A stretch of 64,000 bases of DNA from an uncultured Muribaculaceae bacterium (lineage in GTDB: Bacteria; Bacteroidota; Bacteroidia; Bacteroidales; Muribaculaceae): contig CAJTQU010000008.1 of NCBI GenBank assembly GCA_910578665.1, forward strand, positions 7,374-71,373, written 5' to 3'. The translations under genes and the position numbers were made by a program. Every line of letters starts with the position of its first letter. Position 1 is the first letter of the stretch. Below, one piece after another: positions 8,764 through 18,022 of this stretch. Below the pieces are notes generated by a model. That model made no database searches. It was not told the DNA's origin and saw only the letters and a list, made by a program, of their open reading frames with translations.

Positions 8764-9734
8764 TGAAGAAAGAGGATCTTAAAATAGTTTTTCTAGGCAC
8801 ACCGGAATTCGCCGTAGAAAGCCTGGCGGCTCTTGTAGATAACGGATGCAATGTGGCAGCCGTTGTCACTATGCCGGACAAAATAGCCGGACGCGGCCAT
8901 AAGCTGCTGCAAAGCGATGTAAAACGATACGCGGTAGAGAAAGGCATACCGGTATTGCAGCCGGCCAATCTTAAAGACAAAGCGTTTCTGAACGAGCTAA
9001 GACTTATCAACGCCGATCTATTTGTAGTAATCGCGTTCAGAATGCTTCCGGAGGCCGTATGGCAGATGCCTCGTTTGGGCACATTCAACCTGCATGCCTC
9101 GTTACTGCCCCGATACAGGGGTGCGGCTCCAATAAACCGTGCCGTCATGAATGGAGAGCAAGTGACAGGCGTAACCACCTTTTTCCTAAAGCACGAAATC
9201 GACACTGGAGACATAATAGCGCAAAAACAGATAGAAATAGGTCCTGACGAAGACGCCGGTTCAGTACATGACCGCCTTATGCGCCTCGGCTCAGAAATGG
9301 TATCCGAGACCATACAGTCAATCATTGATTCCGACGGAAAAGTACAGACAGTGCCGCAGCCAGAAGGGGAATTCGTGCCAGCTCCCAAAATCTTCACCGA
9401 AGACTGCGAGATAGACTGGCATAAGACATGCGAACATGTGCGCAACCACGTACGCGGTCTCGCCCCGTATCCGGCCGCATTTACAACGATAGCCAACGAA
9501 ACAGGAAATACCCTGAAACTGAAAATATTCAAAGGCAGGCGTGCAGACGATATGCTGTCTGCCGGAGCCAGACCCGGCGAACTGCTACTGGAAAGAAAGC
9601 GCATGGCCGTAATGTGCGCCGATGCACCTTATGAAATCACAGAACTACAGCTCCAGGGCAAGAAACGTATGAGTACCGAAGCATTCCTTCTGGGCTACCA
9701 TCCTGCAAAGATAGCGACGCGAGATGAACAGTAA
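8763..9734 (+). CDS. fmt: Methionyl-tRNA formyltransferase
   Basis: This 323-residue protein has the formyltransferase domain with N109 and H111 in GTFNLHASLLPRYRG and D147 in HEIDTGD. These are the catalytic Asn-His-Asp set of 10-formyl-THF-dependent formyltransferases. The C-terminal domain (from about residue 210) binds initiator tRNA. It formylates Met-tRNAfMet for translation initiation. The start overlaps the clc stop by one base, and its own stop lies 11 bases inside menD, so it is embedded in the same operon. Confidence 0.95.
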   Translation: MKKEDLKIVFLGTPEFAVESLAALVDNGCNVAAVVTMPDKIAGRGHKLLQSDVKRYAVEKGIPVLQPANLKDKAFLNELRLINADLFVVIAFRMLPEAVWQMPRLGTFNLHASLLPRYRGAAPINRAVMNGEQVTGVTTFFLKHEIDTGDIIAQKQIEIGPDEDAGSVHDRLMRLGSEMVSETIQSIIDSDGKVQTVPQPEGEFVPAPKIFTEDCEIDWHKTCEHVRNHVRGLAPYPAAFTTIANETGNTLKLKIFKGRRADDMLSAGARPGELLLERKRMAVMCADAPYEITELQLQGKKRMSTEAFLLGYHPAKIATRDEQ

Positions 9735-11394
9735 GACTTCTTGCGAAATATTGGCAAAGGTTCTGGCCGGCCATGGCGTAAGCGATGCCGTAGTCTCACC
9801 AGGGAGCCGGAATACACCGCTTATCCTGGCTCTGGATGACGAACCGGGTATAAAGCTGCATACCGTTATTGACGAGCGCAGCGCGGCATTCATAGCTCTC
9901 GGCATGTCACAAATATCCCGACGTCCCACCGTATTATGCTGCACTTCCGGAACGGCATTACTGAATTACGCCCCGGCAGCTGCAGAAGCTTATTATCAGG
10001 GAATACCACTCATAATACTTTCGGCAGACCGTCCGGAAGAATGGATCGACCAGGATGACAGCCAGACACTACGCCAGTTTGAAGCTCTGCGCAACTACGT
10101 CAAAGCAAGTTACGACATTCCCGAATTTGACTTTGGCAACACCGCCATGCAATGGTATACCAACCGAATAGCCAATGACGCATGCCTGACAGCGGTGACC
10201 GGACATCCCGGCCCTGTACATGTCAACCTTCAGTTTGACAATCCGCTGTCGGAACCACGAACCAATATCGGCCCACAACGCATCGTTGCCGATACCGGGT
10301 GCCACACGGTATTTCCCCCCTCTCTCATGAAAGAGCTGGCGGAATATGCGGCAACACGAAAAGTGCTGATAGTGGCCGGCGGCAATCCTCCGGGATACCG
10401 CGTAAACAGGGCATTCGCCATACTCTCACACATACCCAATGTAGCGATATGGTGCGAGACAACCGCCAATATACACACTCCCGGCACTATAAACTGCATC
10501 GACCGCACATTGTTAGCCATAGACACTGACAATGAAAAGTATACACCAGAACTCATAATATCGCTGGGAGGCGCATTAGTCAGCCGTATGGCAAAACAGT
10601 TTTTGCGCAAAGCCTCCGGTGCAGAACACTGGAGTATCGGATGGCGCAGAGACCGCCTGGCGGACCCATTCATGTCACTCACAAGATGCATAGAGTGCAC
10701 GCCGGATGTATTCCTGCCACATTTCGCCAATGCCCTGCGCCGCATGCAACCCTCGGGCACTTATGCAGACACATGGCAGGAAGCAGACATACGGGGCCTG
10801 GGCCGACATAACGACAAACTGCGAGAAGCCCCGTGGAGCGCGCTGAAAGCATTCTCCATAATTCTACCACGCATACCGCAACGCTTCAATCTGCAACTGT
10901 CCAACGGTACGGCTGTAAGATACGCCCAGCTCTTCAACTGCCGCGGAATACACGCCTGCTACTGCAACAGAGGTGTATCCGGCATAGACGGCTCGACATC
11001 AACGGCAATAGGCGCCGCATCGCAATACGGCCACGGCACACTCCTCATCAGCGGAGATATGAGTTTCGCGTACGACATAGGGGCACTCGGCACACAATTT
11101 ATTTCTCCGGACATGCGTTTTATAGTCATCAACAATGCCGGCGGAGAAATATTCCGCTTCATTGGCAGCACGGCGTCACTGGCTTCAAGAGAAGAATATT
11201 TCAGTGTCAGACCTGTCATGAACCTGGGCCTGCTGGCAGAAGCCTACGGTATGGAATACCTGCATGCCGATTCTTCAAAGACACTTACCGAGAGACTCGC
11301 GTTATTTTTCAAACCCTCGCTGCGTCCCAAAGTGCTCGAAGTAGCAGTGCCCCCAGACATTAGCGCACGGACACTGTCCGACTACTTTAAATAA
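9724..11394 (+). CDS. menD: 2-succinyl-5-enolpyruvyl-6-hydroxy-3-cyclohexene-1-carboxylate synthase
   Basis: This 556-residue thiamine-diphosphate enzyme has the N-terminal pyrimidine-binding part with the activating glutamate in VIDERSAAFIALGM, preceded by VVSPGSRNTPL. The C-terminal diphosphate-binding part contains GDMSFAYDIGALG and FIVINNAGGEIF. It adds 2-oxoglutarate to isochorismate, the first committed menaquinone step. It overlaps fmt by 11 bases. No menF (isochorismate synthase) or menH is adjacent, so isochorismate must come from a gene elsewhere. Confidence 0.95.
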   Translation: MNSKTSCEILAKVLAGHGVSDAVVSPGSRNTPLILALDDEPGIKLHTVIDERSAAFIALGMSQISRRPTVLCCTSGTALLNYAPAAAEAYYQGIPLIILSADRPEEWIDQDDSQTLRQFEALRNYVKASYDIPEFDFGNTAMQWYTNRIANDACLTAVTGHPGPVHVNLQFDNPLSEPRTNIGPQRIVADTGCHTVFPPSLMKELAEYAATRKVLIVAGGNPPGYRVNRAFAILSHIPNVAIWCETTANIHTPGTINCIDRTLLAIDTDNEKYTPELIISLGGALVSRMAKQFLRKASGAEHWSIGWRRDRLADPFMSLTRCIECTPDVFLPHFANALRRMQPSGTYADTWQEADIRGLGRHNDKLREAPWSALKAFSIILPRIPQRFNLQLSNGTAVRYAQLFNCRGIHACYCNRGVSGIDGSTSTAIGAASQYGHGTLLISGDMSFAYDIGALGTQFISPDMRFIVINNAGGEIFRFIGSTASLASREEYFSVRPVMNLGLLAEAYGMEYLHADSSKTLTERLALFFKPSLRPKVLEVAVPPDISARTLSDYFK

Positions 11395-11429
11395 TATCAT
11401 AATTACATACTATAATAATCTATCTGAAG

Positions 11430-12248
11430 ATGAATAACTGGACTAAGATAAAGGACTACGAAGACATTCTGTTTGACTACTGCGACGGTGTGGCTAAAAT
11501 CACCATAAACCGTCCAAAAGTATACAACGCGTTCCGACCGCAGACAAATTTCGAAATGCTCGATGCCATGGGCATATGCCGCGAACGGGCCGACATAGGC
11601 GTTGTCATACTGACAGGGGCCGGCGACAAAGCTTTCTGCTCAGGCGGCGACCAGAATGTAAAGGGTATCGGCGGATACATAGACGCCAGCGGCACTCCCA
11701 GACTAAACGTGCTCGACCTGCACAAAGCAATACGCTCCATACCCAAACCCGTGATAGCCATGGTCAACGGTTACGCCATCGGAGGCGGCCATGTGCTGCA
11801 CGTAGTTTGCGACCTGACAATAGCATCGGAAAACGCACGCTTCGGACAGACAGGTCCCAAAGTAGGCAGTTTCGATGCAGGATTCGGCAGCTCCTACCTG
11901 GCTCGTTGCGTAGGACAGAAAAAAGCTCGCGAAATATGGTTTCTCTGCCGCCAATATACCGCGAAAGAGGCCGAAGAGATGGGCATGGTCAACAAAGTAG
12001 TGCCTTTCGATCGTCTGGAAGATGAAACTATGGACTGGGCGCGCACCATACTCAAGCGTTCGCCAATGGCCATACGCATGATCAAGCGCGCTCTTAACGC
12101 CGAGCTTGACGGACAGCGCGGCATGATGGAATTCGCCGGTGACGCTACCCTGATGTATTACCTCATGGCCGAAGCACAGGAAGGTAAAAACGCATTTCTT
12201 GAAAAACGAGACCCAGACTTCGCCCAATTTCCCAAATTCCCAGGATAA
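11430..12248 (+). CDS. menB: 1,4-dihydroxy-2-naphthoyl-CoA synthase
   Basis: The 272-residue crotonase-fold enzyme carries the MenB signature [11 protein letters not shown], the oxyanion-hole stretch [17 protein letters not shown] and the active-site loop [14 protein letters not shown]. It closes the second ring of the naphthoquinone from o-succinylbenzoyl-CoA. The length is standard for the family. It sits between menD and menC, with the menC start overlapping its stop by one base (TAATG), in keeping with translational coupling of consecutive pathway steps. Confidence 0.96.
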   Translation: MNNWTKIKDYEDILFDYCDGVAKITINRPKVYNAFRPQTNFEMLDAMGICRERADIGVVILTGAGDKAFCSGGDQNVKGIGGYIDASGTPRLNVLDLHKAIRSIPKPVIAMVNGYAIGGGHVLHVVCDLTIASENARFGQTGPKVGSFDAGFGSSYLARCVGQKKAREIWFLCRQYTAKEAEEMGMVNKVVPFDRLEDETMDWARTILKRSPMAIRMIKRALNAELDGQRGMMEFAGDATLMYYLMAEAQEGKNAFLEKRDPDFAQFPKFPG

Positions 12249-13309
12249 TGAGACTTGCTTTCGCTCCATATAAGCTGCAATTCAAAGAACCAGCAGGAAC
12301 CTCGAGAGGTATTCTTCATTCCAAATCCACCTACTTCCTAAAAATCTGGGACGAGAGGGACCCGTCGGTATTCGGCATAGGCGAAGCCGCTGTCTTCCCC
12401 GGTCTCAGCCGAGAAGCCGGTCCGGGATATGAGTACAAACTGGTCGAAACACTGGCAAACATAGCCATAGGGCGCGGCACAGACCTTATACAATTTCCAT
12501 CAATACAGTTCGGACTAGAGCAGGCCATAAGGGATTTCTCAGCTGGTGGTAAGCGTGTCTATTTCCTCTCTCCTTTCATTCAAGGTGAAAAAGGCATAAC
12601 CATCAACGGACTGGTATGGATGGGTGATATAGACCGCATGATGCAGCGGCTGGAGCAAAAGATAACCGATGGTTTCAAATGCATCAAATTAAAAATAGGG
12701 GCTATCAGTTTCGCCGATGAATTAAAAATGCTGGCTGCTATCAGAAGCCGATACAGCGCTTCCGAACTGGAAATAAGGGTTGATGCCAACGGGGCTTTCA
12801 CTATGGACAATGTTCTCCCGGCGTTACACGCACTAAGCACATACGGCGTACATTCAGTCGAACAGCCCATAGCGGCAGGGCAATGGGAGCTCACACACTT
12901 CCTTACAGAAGTTTCAAAAGTGCCCATAGCGCTTGATGAAGAGCTCATAGGGCTGAACACCATCGAACAGAAAGAGGAAATGCTGGAACATGTAAAACCG
13001 TCATACATTGTGCTAAAACCAGCCTTATGCGGCGGATTTTCAGGCGCGCAAGAATGGATAGACCTGGCAGAGGCAAGAGGTATCGGATGGTGGGTAACTT
13101 CGGCTCTTGAAAGCAATATAGGTCTGTCAGCGCTCGCACAATGGGTGGCTACACTCGACACCTCTATGCCGCAAGGTCTTGGTACGGGGCAGCTGTTTAC
13201 AAACAACTTCCCCTCACCGCTACGGCTCGAAAGCGACAGACTGTACCACATATCCGGCATGCGGCAGTATGATAACGATATATTTAACACCTTAGATTGG
13301 CGCGAATAA
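12248..13309 (+). CDS. menC: o-Succinylbenzoate synthase
   Basis: This 353-residue enolase-superfamily protein shows the barrel catalytic lysine region CIKLKIG, the metal-binding aspartate in LEIRVDANGAF, and the later acidic ligands around SVEQPI and ALDEELIG, followed by KPALCGGF with the second catalytic lysine. It dehydrates SHCHC to o-succinylbenzoate for menaquinone. The start overlaps the menB stop by one base. The order menB-menC-menE is common in Bacteroidetes. Confidence 0.93.
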   Translation: MRLAFAPYKLQFKEPAGTSRGILHSKSTYFLKIWDERDPSVFGIGEAAVFPGLSREAGPGYEYKLVETLANIAIGRGTDLIQFPSIQFGLEQAIRDFSAGGKRVYFLSPFIQGEKGITINGLVWMGDIDRMMQRLEQKITDGFKCIKLKIGAISFADELKMLAAIRSRYSASELEIRVDANGAFTMDNVLPALHALSTYGVHSVEQPIAAGQWELTHFLTEVSKVPIALDEELIGLNTIEQKEEMLEHVKPSYIVLKPALCGGFSGAQEWIDLAEARGIGWWVTSALESNIGLSALAQWVATLDTSMPQGLGTGQLFTNNFPSPLRLESDRLYHISGMRQYDNDIFNTLDWRE

Positions 13310-13325
13310 GATTGCCATACAATAT

Positions 13326-14360
13326 ATGTATATGGATTCTAAAGATTTTGCATCCCAACTTAAAGAATTCCTGACAGAATGGAATAACCCGTCAGACTAC
13401 ATCACTGTCTGCACCTCCGGCTCCACAGGCCGGCCCAAAGAGATACGTCTTGACAAAAATTTCATGAGAGCTTCGGCACGCCGCAGCAATACTCATTTCA
13501 ACATAACATCCAAATCACGCCTGCACTTATGCCTGCCGGTCAGCCATATAGCCGGGAAAATGATGGTAGTGCGCGCACTCGAGGCCGGATGCCGGCTGAC
13601 TGCCGAGCCTCCATCGTCCACTCCGTCATTTAAGGGCTGCGGACGGCACCTCACACTGGTAGCGATTGTCGGGTCGCAGATAAAGGGACTTTACGACCTC
13701 AGTCTAAAAAGAGAACTGCCCAATATAACACATGTGCTGATAGGAGGGTCGCCACTGACACAGGAACAACATTCCATGGCCCTCGAACTCGGCAAATCCG
13801 TATGGGAATCCTATGGTATGACAGAAACATCGTCACACATAGCGCTACGACGCCTCATGTATCACAACATAAGTATTCCCACACCGTTCCACACGCTGCC
13901 CAAGATCAAAGTGCACTGCAACGACCTGGGATGCCTGGTGGTCGACATGCCGGAGGCACCGCAGATAGTCACCAACGACATAGCCACCATTATTTCAAAA
14001 AGAGAGTTTCTCATACACGGCCGGTATGACAATGTATTAATCTCAGGTGGACTAAAAGTCCATCCCGAGACCGTCGAACATATAATAGGCCCTCTGTTTA
14101 TAGACATGGGGGATTTTTACGTCACGAGCCGCCCCCATCCTAAATGGGGAGAGGAAATCGTAGTGGTTGTCGAAGCGCCTGACCGTCTCCCGACAGGTGT
14201 CACACAGGCCGAAATAGCCTTTACGGACCGTGCCGGCCATGATATGATGGCATGGATGCGAGACTTGTTGCAACGTCACGAAGTGCCGCACGCCGTCATA
14301 GCTGTGCGCAAACTGGAACGCACGTCAAACGGCAAGATTATACGCAAGAAACTCACCTAA
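13326..14360 (+). CDS. menE: o-Succinylbenzoate-CoA ligase (MenE type)
   Basis: This 344-residue ANL-superfamily enzyme has the ATP-binding P-loop CTSGSTGRPKEI, the adenylate motif WESYGMTETSSH and a later GRYDNVLISGGLKVHPE, and it ends in the C-terminal catalytic lysine region SNGKIIRKKL. It activates o-succinylbenzoate with CoA before MenB acts. It is much shorter than enterobacterial MenE (about 450 residues) because the N-terminal subdomain is reduced. A second ATG at 13332 could also serve as start. Its stop codon overlaps that of the convergent nitroreductase by four bases. Confidence 0.9.
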   Translation: MYMDSKDFASQLKEFLTEWNNPSDYITVCTSGSTGRPKEIRLDKNFMRASARRSNTHFNITSKSRLHLCLPVSHIAGKMMVVRALEAGCRLTAEPPSSTPSFKGCGRHLTLVAIVGSQIKGLYDLSLKRELPNITHVLIGGSPLTQEQHSMALELGKSVWESYGMTETSSHIALRRLMYHNISIPTPFHTLPKIKVHCNDLGCLVVDMPEAPQIVTNDIATIISKREFLIHGRYDNVLISGGLKVHPETVEHIIGPLFIDMGDFYVTSRPHPKWGEEIVVVVEAPDRLPTGVTQAEIAFTDRAGHDMMAWMRDLLQRHEVPHAVIAVRKLERTSNGKIIRKKLT

Positions 14361-14956
14361 AGCAATATATCCGACAACGGACGCTTCGGCACATGGTGCA
14401 CGCCGTCAGGAGTGCGGTAATACTTGAAATCAGCGTCTAAACCTGGCTGCATATCCTCTATCACGACTTTCTCGTCAGGATACCCAAGCGCCACTACATA
14501 GTGCGGCTCCAGATAGTCTGCCAGCGAAAGCACGGCAGACACTGCCTGTTTGTCAAAACTCTTGATTATACAGCAACCGATCTCCTGTGTTGCCGCACCA
14601 AGCGTTATGGCCTCAAGCTGCAATCCGTCATCACACAGGCACCCGGTCCCCAGCCGTGTGTCCATGCACTGCACAATATAAGCCGCCGGACGCTCGCATG
14701 GATCCGGACCGGCCCAGTCCCTTAAATAGCCGGCCCATCCCAATAATGGAAATACTCGGGAACATTCCTGCGGACTATATACCAGGCGGTAGCGCAACAT
14801 CTGGACATTACGGCCCGATGCCGTATAACGCGCCAGGTCCACAAGTCCGGCAAGCAATTCCGGACTTAAAGCCACAGACTGGTCAAAACGCCTTATCGAA
14901 CGATTAGCCTGCAACAACCTGCGCAAACTAGATAGAGTAATAACAGAATCTGCCAT
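14357..14956 (-). CDS. Nitroreductase family protein
   Basis: The 199-residue protein has the FMN-dependent nitroreductase fold: LLQANRSIRRFDQ with the FMN-phosphate arginines near the N-terminus, then LARYTASGRNVQMLRYRLV, and LQLEAITLGAATQEIGCCII in the centre. The ATG at 14956 is chosen because the ~68 in-frame residues upstream look like untranslated DNA and start well before the conserved motif. Substrate is unknown; such enzymes in anaerobes reduce quinones, nitro compounds or enones. It faces menE and shares its last four bases with menE's stop (CTAA read on both strands). Confidence 0.88.
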   Translation of the reverse strand: MADSVITLSSLRRLLQANRSIRRFDQSVALSPELLAGLVDLARYTASGRNVQMLRYRLVYSPQECSRVFPLLGWAGYLRDWAGPDPCERPAAYIVQCMDTRLGTGCLCDDGLQLEAITLGAATQEIGCCIIKSFDKQAVSAVLSLADYLEPHYVVALGYPDEKVVIEDMQPGLDADFKYYRTPDGVHHVPKRPLSDILL

Positions 14957-15114
14957 AACACATATAGTTAAAGTATTGAAACAATTGGCCGTAAACCACC
15001 TCCTCCAAGATATTTCAAGACAAGAGAAAGCACAGCCACCATCAAAGTTAGGCAAAAAAAACGAGAGTGTGAAATTTTTTAAATGAAAACACCCGTGATA
15101 CCATATATTTTGCG

Positions 15115-15122
15115 TATATTTG
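15115..15122 (+). promoter_or_regulatory. -7 element of the methylmalonyl-CoA decarboxylase operon
   Basis: TATATTTG matches TAnnTTTG and would place +1 at about 15127, just before the leader hairpin at 15130. The -33 region has no clean TTTG. Confidence 0.5.
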
Positions 15123-15129
15123 CACCGAA

Positions 15130-15162
15130 ATATGCGAGGTTCAAAAATTGAACACCGCATAT
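15130..15162 (+). promoter_or_regulatory. 5' leader hairpin of the decarboxylase operon
   Basis: ATATGCG (15130-15136) pairs with CGCATAT (15156-15162), and GTTCAA (15139-15144) pairs with TTGAAC (15148-15153). A 2x2 internal loop separates the stems and an AAA loop caps them. If the -7 box is right, this hairpin starts a few bases from the mRNA 5' end, where such stems commonly slow decay. Confidence 0.6.
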
Positions 15163-15203
15163 TTAGACTAGATTTAAAATAAACTTATAATAACCCTAAA
15201 GAA

Positions 15204-15626
15204 ATGAAAATTTCACACATCGAACACATCGGCATCGCAGTGCCCAATTTGGATGAAGCAATTGCTTATTATGAGAACGTACTCGGTCTAAAATGCTACA
15301 AAAAAGAAGTTGTAGCCGACCAGAAAGTAACTACTGCCTTTATCCAGGTAGGCGATGTAAAAATCGAACTTCTCGAAGCAACTTCTCCCGACAGCACTAT
15401 CGCCAAATTCATCGAAAAGAACGGCGGCAAGGGCGGCATGCACCACATGGCATTTGCCGTTGAAGATGGCGTGGCAGAGGCTCTGGCCGAAGCAGAAGAA
15501 AAGGGCGTGCGCCTCATAGACAAGGCTCCCCGTTGTGGCGCTGACGGCCTGAATATTGCATTCCTGCATCCCAAAAATACACAGGCCGTACTCACAGAAC
15601 TGTGTGAAGATCCATCTAAAAAATAA
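15204..15626 (+). CDS. mce: Methylmalonyl-CoA epimerase
   Basis: This 140-residue protein is a member of the vicinal-oxygen-chelate (glyoxalase) family. It begins KISHIEHIGIAVPNLDEAIAY, with a metal-binding histidine, and contains KIELLEA and GGMHHMAFAVED, with further ligands. It interconverts the R and S forms of methylmalonyl-CoA, linking the mutase product to the decarboxylase. It is the first gene of an operon with the four decarboxylase subunits, which supports the epimerase call over other glyoxalase-like functions. A leader hairpin precedes it and a strong intercistronic hairpin follows. Confidence 0.95.
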   Translation: MKISHIEHIGIAVPNLDEAIAYYENVLGLKCYKKEVVADQKVTTAFIQVGDVKIELLEATSPDSTIAKFIEKNGGKGGMHHMAFAVEDGVAEALAEAEEKGVRLIDKAPRCGADGLNIAFLHPKNTQAVLTELCEDPSKK

Positions 15627-15643
15627 TTGAATAACAAACTAGC

Positions 15644-15678
15644 CCCACAGCGGCGTGCCGACGGCATACCGCTGTGGG
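15644..15678 (+). other. Intercistronic hairpin between mce and mmdA
   Basis: CCCACAGCGG (15644-15653) pairs perfectly with CCGCTGTGGG (15669-15678), and TGCC/GGCA (15656-15659 with 15663-15666) extends the stem to a GAC loop. It is not followed by T's, so it is more likely an RNA-processing or stability element than a terminator. Confidence 0.7.
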
Positions 15679-15699
15679 AAAAACTTATATTACAACGAC

Positions 15700-17256
15700 A
15701 TGAGCAAACAGATTGAAAAAATCCAAGAGCTTATAGACAAGCGCACGGAAGCACGCCTCGGCGGAGGTGAAAAAGCCATCGAGAAACAGCACCAGAAAGG
15801 CAAATACACCGCTCGCGAGCGTATCGCCCAGCTGCTGGACGAGGGTTCGTTTGAAGAACTCGACATGTTTGTCACCTACCGCTGTACAAACTTCGGCATG
15901 GGTGAAAAGAAACACCCGCTGGGTGACGGCGTAGTGACCGGCTTCGGTACTATCGAAGGCCGCCTTGTATATGTTTTCGCACAAGACTTCACCGTGCTCG
16001 GCGGCTCACTGTCTGAAACAATGGCCCAGAAGATATGCAAAGTCATGGATCTGGCCATGAAGATGGGCGCTCCCGTAATCGGTCTTAACGACTCTGGCGG
16101 CGCACGTATCCAGGAAGGTGTCAACGCACTTGCCGGATACGCAGAAATCTTCCAGCGCAACATCCTCGCGTCAGGCGTCGTGCCCCAGATTTCAGCAATC
16201 CTCGGCCCATGTGCCGGCGGCGCGGTCTACAGCCCCGCGCTCACCGACTTCACAATCATGGCCAAAGGCATTTCCTATATGTTCCTCACCGGGCCTTCGG
16301 TTGTTAAGACCGTGACTGGCGAAGACGTGACACAGGAACAGCTCGGCGGCGCATCCGTGCACGCTACAAAGAGCGGCGTAACCCACTTTGCGGCAGAGGA
16401 TGGCGAAGAAGCTATCCAGATCGTGCGCAAACTGATGAGCTACATCCCCCAGAACAACCTGGAGGAAACACCTCTCATGCCTTGCGACGACCCCATCGAC
16501 CGTCTCGAAGACAGCCTTAACGAGATAATCCCCGACAACCCCAATAAGGCTTATGACATGTACGAGGTTATCGGCGCTATCATCGACAACGGCGAATTCC
16601 TCGAAATACAGAAAGACTATGCCAAGAATATAATTGTAGGTTTCGCCCGCATGAACGGCCAGTCAGTAGGTATCGTGGCCAACCAGCCCCGAGTACTCGC
16701 CGGCGTGCTTGACTCAAACGCATCACGCAAGGGTGCTCGCTTCGTACGCTTCTGCGACGCTTTCAACATACCTCTGGTAACCCTCGTAGACGTGCCCGGC
16801 TTCCTGCCCGGTACAGGCCAGGAATACAACGGTGTGATCCTGCATGGTGCAAAACTCCTCTACGCATATGGCGAAGCCACTGTACCCAAAGTGACAGTGA
16901 CACTGCGCAAGAGCTACGGTGGGTCTCACATTGTGATGAGCTGCAAGCAGCTGCGTGGCGATATGAACTATGCATGGCCCTCGGCAGAAATCGCCGTTAT
17001 GGGCGCCGCAGGTGCCGCAGGCGTGCTTTATGCCAAAGCCGCCAAAGAAGCTGCCGATCCCAAAGCATTCATCAAAGAAAAGGAAGACGAGTATACCAAG
17101 CTGTTTGCCAATCCCTACAACGCAGCCAAGTACGGCTATATCGATGATGTCATCGAGCCGCGCAACACTCGTTTCCGCATAATCCGCGCTTTGCAGATGC
17201 TCGCTACTAAGAAGCTGACGAACCCTGCCAAGAAGCACGGCAATATACCTCTTTAA
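15700..17256 (+). CDS. mmdA: Methylmalonyl-CoA decarboxylase alpha subunit (carboxyltransferase)
   Basis: This 518-residue acyl-CoA carboxyltransferase has the two crotonase-like halves of the PccB/MmdA family. The N-terminal half contains [13 protein letters not shown] and [18 protein letters not shown]. The C-terminal half contains [29 protein letters not shown] and [11 protein letters not shown]. It moves the carboxyl group from methylmalonyl-CoA to biotin on the carrier subunit, yielding propionyl-CoA. The ATG at 15700 is chosen; the upstream in-frame stretch runs through the intercistronic hairpin. The neighbouring OadG-, BCCP- and OadB-like genes favour a Na+-pumping decarboxylase over a biotin-dependent propionyl-CoA carboxylase, whose beta subunit looks almost identical. 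Confidence 0.93.
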   Translation: MSKQIEKIQELIDKRTEARLGGGEKAIEKQHQKGKYTARERIAQLLDEGSFEELDMFVTYRCTNFGMGEKKHPLGDGVVTGFGTIEGRLVYVFAQDFTVLGGSLSETMAQKICKVMDLAMKMGAPVIGLNDSGGARIQEGVNALAGYAEIFQRNILASGVVPQISAILGPCAGGAVYSPALTDFTIMAKGISYMFLTGPSVVKTVTGEDVTQEQLGGASVHATKSGVTHFAAEDGEEAIQIVRKLMSYIPQNNLEETPLMPCDDPIDRLEDSLNEIIPDNPNKAYDMYEVIGAIIDNGEFLEIQKDYAKNIIVGFARMNGQSVGIVANQPRVLAGVLDSNASRKGARFVRFCDAFNIPLVTLVDVPGFLPGTGQEYNGVILHGAKLLYAYGEATVPKVTVTLRKSYGGSHIVMSCKQLRGDMNYAWPSAEIAVMGAAGAAGVLYAKAAKEAADPKAFIKEKEDEYTKLFANPYNAAKYGYIDDVIEPRNTRFRIIRALQMLATKKLTNPAKKHGNIPL

Positions 17257-17267
17257 CAAGTCTAATA

Positions 17268-17305
17268 CTCCGAAGAGACCGGGCGTCACGTCCGGTCTCG
17301 CGGAG
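17268..17305 (+). other. Intercistronic hairpin between mmdA and the delta subunit gene
   Basis: GAGACCGG (17275-17282) pairs with CCGGTCTC (17292-17299), extended inward by three more pairs around a TCA loop and outward by CTCCG/CGGAG (17268-17272 with 17301-17305). No T tract follows. It is the second strong hairpin flanking mmdA. Confidence 0.7.
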
Positions 17306-17324
17306 CTAACACCAACGACATATA

Positions 17325-17972
17325 ATGAAAAAAACAGTATTGACACTGGCTGTGGCCCTGGCCGCCTGCTGCGCGATACCTGCTATGGCACAGGACGAGG
17401 CCGATGTCCCTGCCAATGTAGATATGGCGGAGGTTGTCACTGAAGAAGCTGACCCCAATGCCCCCGATGTGGCTATTGTAGCTTTTGACGCAGAGGGCAA
17501 TGCCACCATAAACTACGACCACGGCAATAAGACGGTCACCATAGAGGCCGAAGAATACCAGGCCGAAAAGGACCGCGGTCTTACCGACCTGAAAATTGCT
17601 AAAAATAAGGAAATCAACGATGCCGACGGAGCCGGTATCGGAGTAACCGTCATGGCTATGTGCATCGTGCTTACAGCCTTGATCGTACTCAGCATCCTGT
17701 TTATGGTTTTCGGCAAAATGTTTGCAAAGATGCAGAGCCAGAAAAAGAAAGAGGCCCACGGCATCGAAACAGCCGAGGCTGACGATGCAGACGACCACGA
17801 TTCAGGCGAGACTATCGCGGCCATCGCCATGGCTCTCAACGAGCACTTCAACTCACAGCATGACATCGAGGACACCGTGCTCACAATCCGCCGCATGAAA
17901 CGTGCGTACTCACCCTGGAATTCAAAAATCTACAACATGCGCGAAGTGCCGGGTTCTAACAACCGCCGCTAA
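17325..17972 (+). CDS. OadG-family (delta) subunit of the Na+-pumping decarboxylase
   Basis: This 215-residue protein begins with a signal peptide (MKKTVLTLAVALAACC, likely cleaved after AMA), then an acidic periplasmic stretch. One transmembrane helix follows, around residues 105-130 (VTVMAMCIVLTALIVLSILF), and then a charged cytoplasmic tail. A single helix followed by a charged tail is the layout of OadG/MmdD subunits, which anchor and assemble the decarboxylase complex. Identity rests on this architecture and on position between the carboxyltransferase and biotin carrier genes; sequence in this family is poorly conserved. The N-terminal periplasmic region makes it longer than classical OadG (about 80-110 residues). 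Confidence 0.8.
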   Translation: MKKTVLTLAVALAACCAIPAMAQDEADVPANVDMAEVVTEEADPNAPDVAIVAFDAEGNATINYDHGNKTVTIEAEEYQAEKDRGLTDLKIAKNKEINDADGAGIGVTVMAMCIVLTALIVLSILFMVFGKMFAKMQSQKKKEAHGIETAEADDADDHDSGETIAAIAMALNEHFNSQHDIEDTVLTIRRMKRAYSPWNSKIYNMREVPGSNNRR

Positions 17973-18022
17973 CGCATTACACCACAATTTTATCCACCAT
18001 CCCTATTTATCAACTAAACAGT

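Noticed and set aside
14957..15160. N-terminal extension of the nitroreductase
   Set aside because: It precedes the conserved motif by far, looks non-coding, and overlaps the decarboxylase promoter region.
15655..15699. Earlier in-frame start for mmdA
   Set aside because: These bases form part of the intercistronic hairpin, and the protein family begins at the ATG at 15700.
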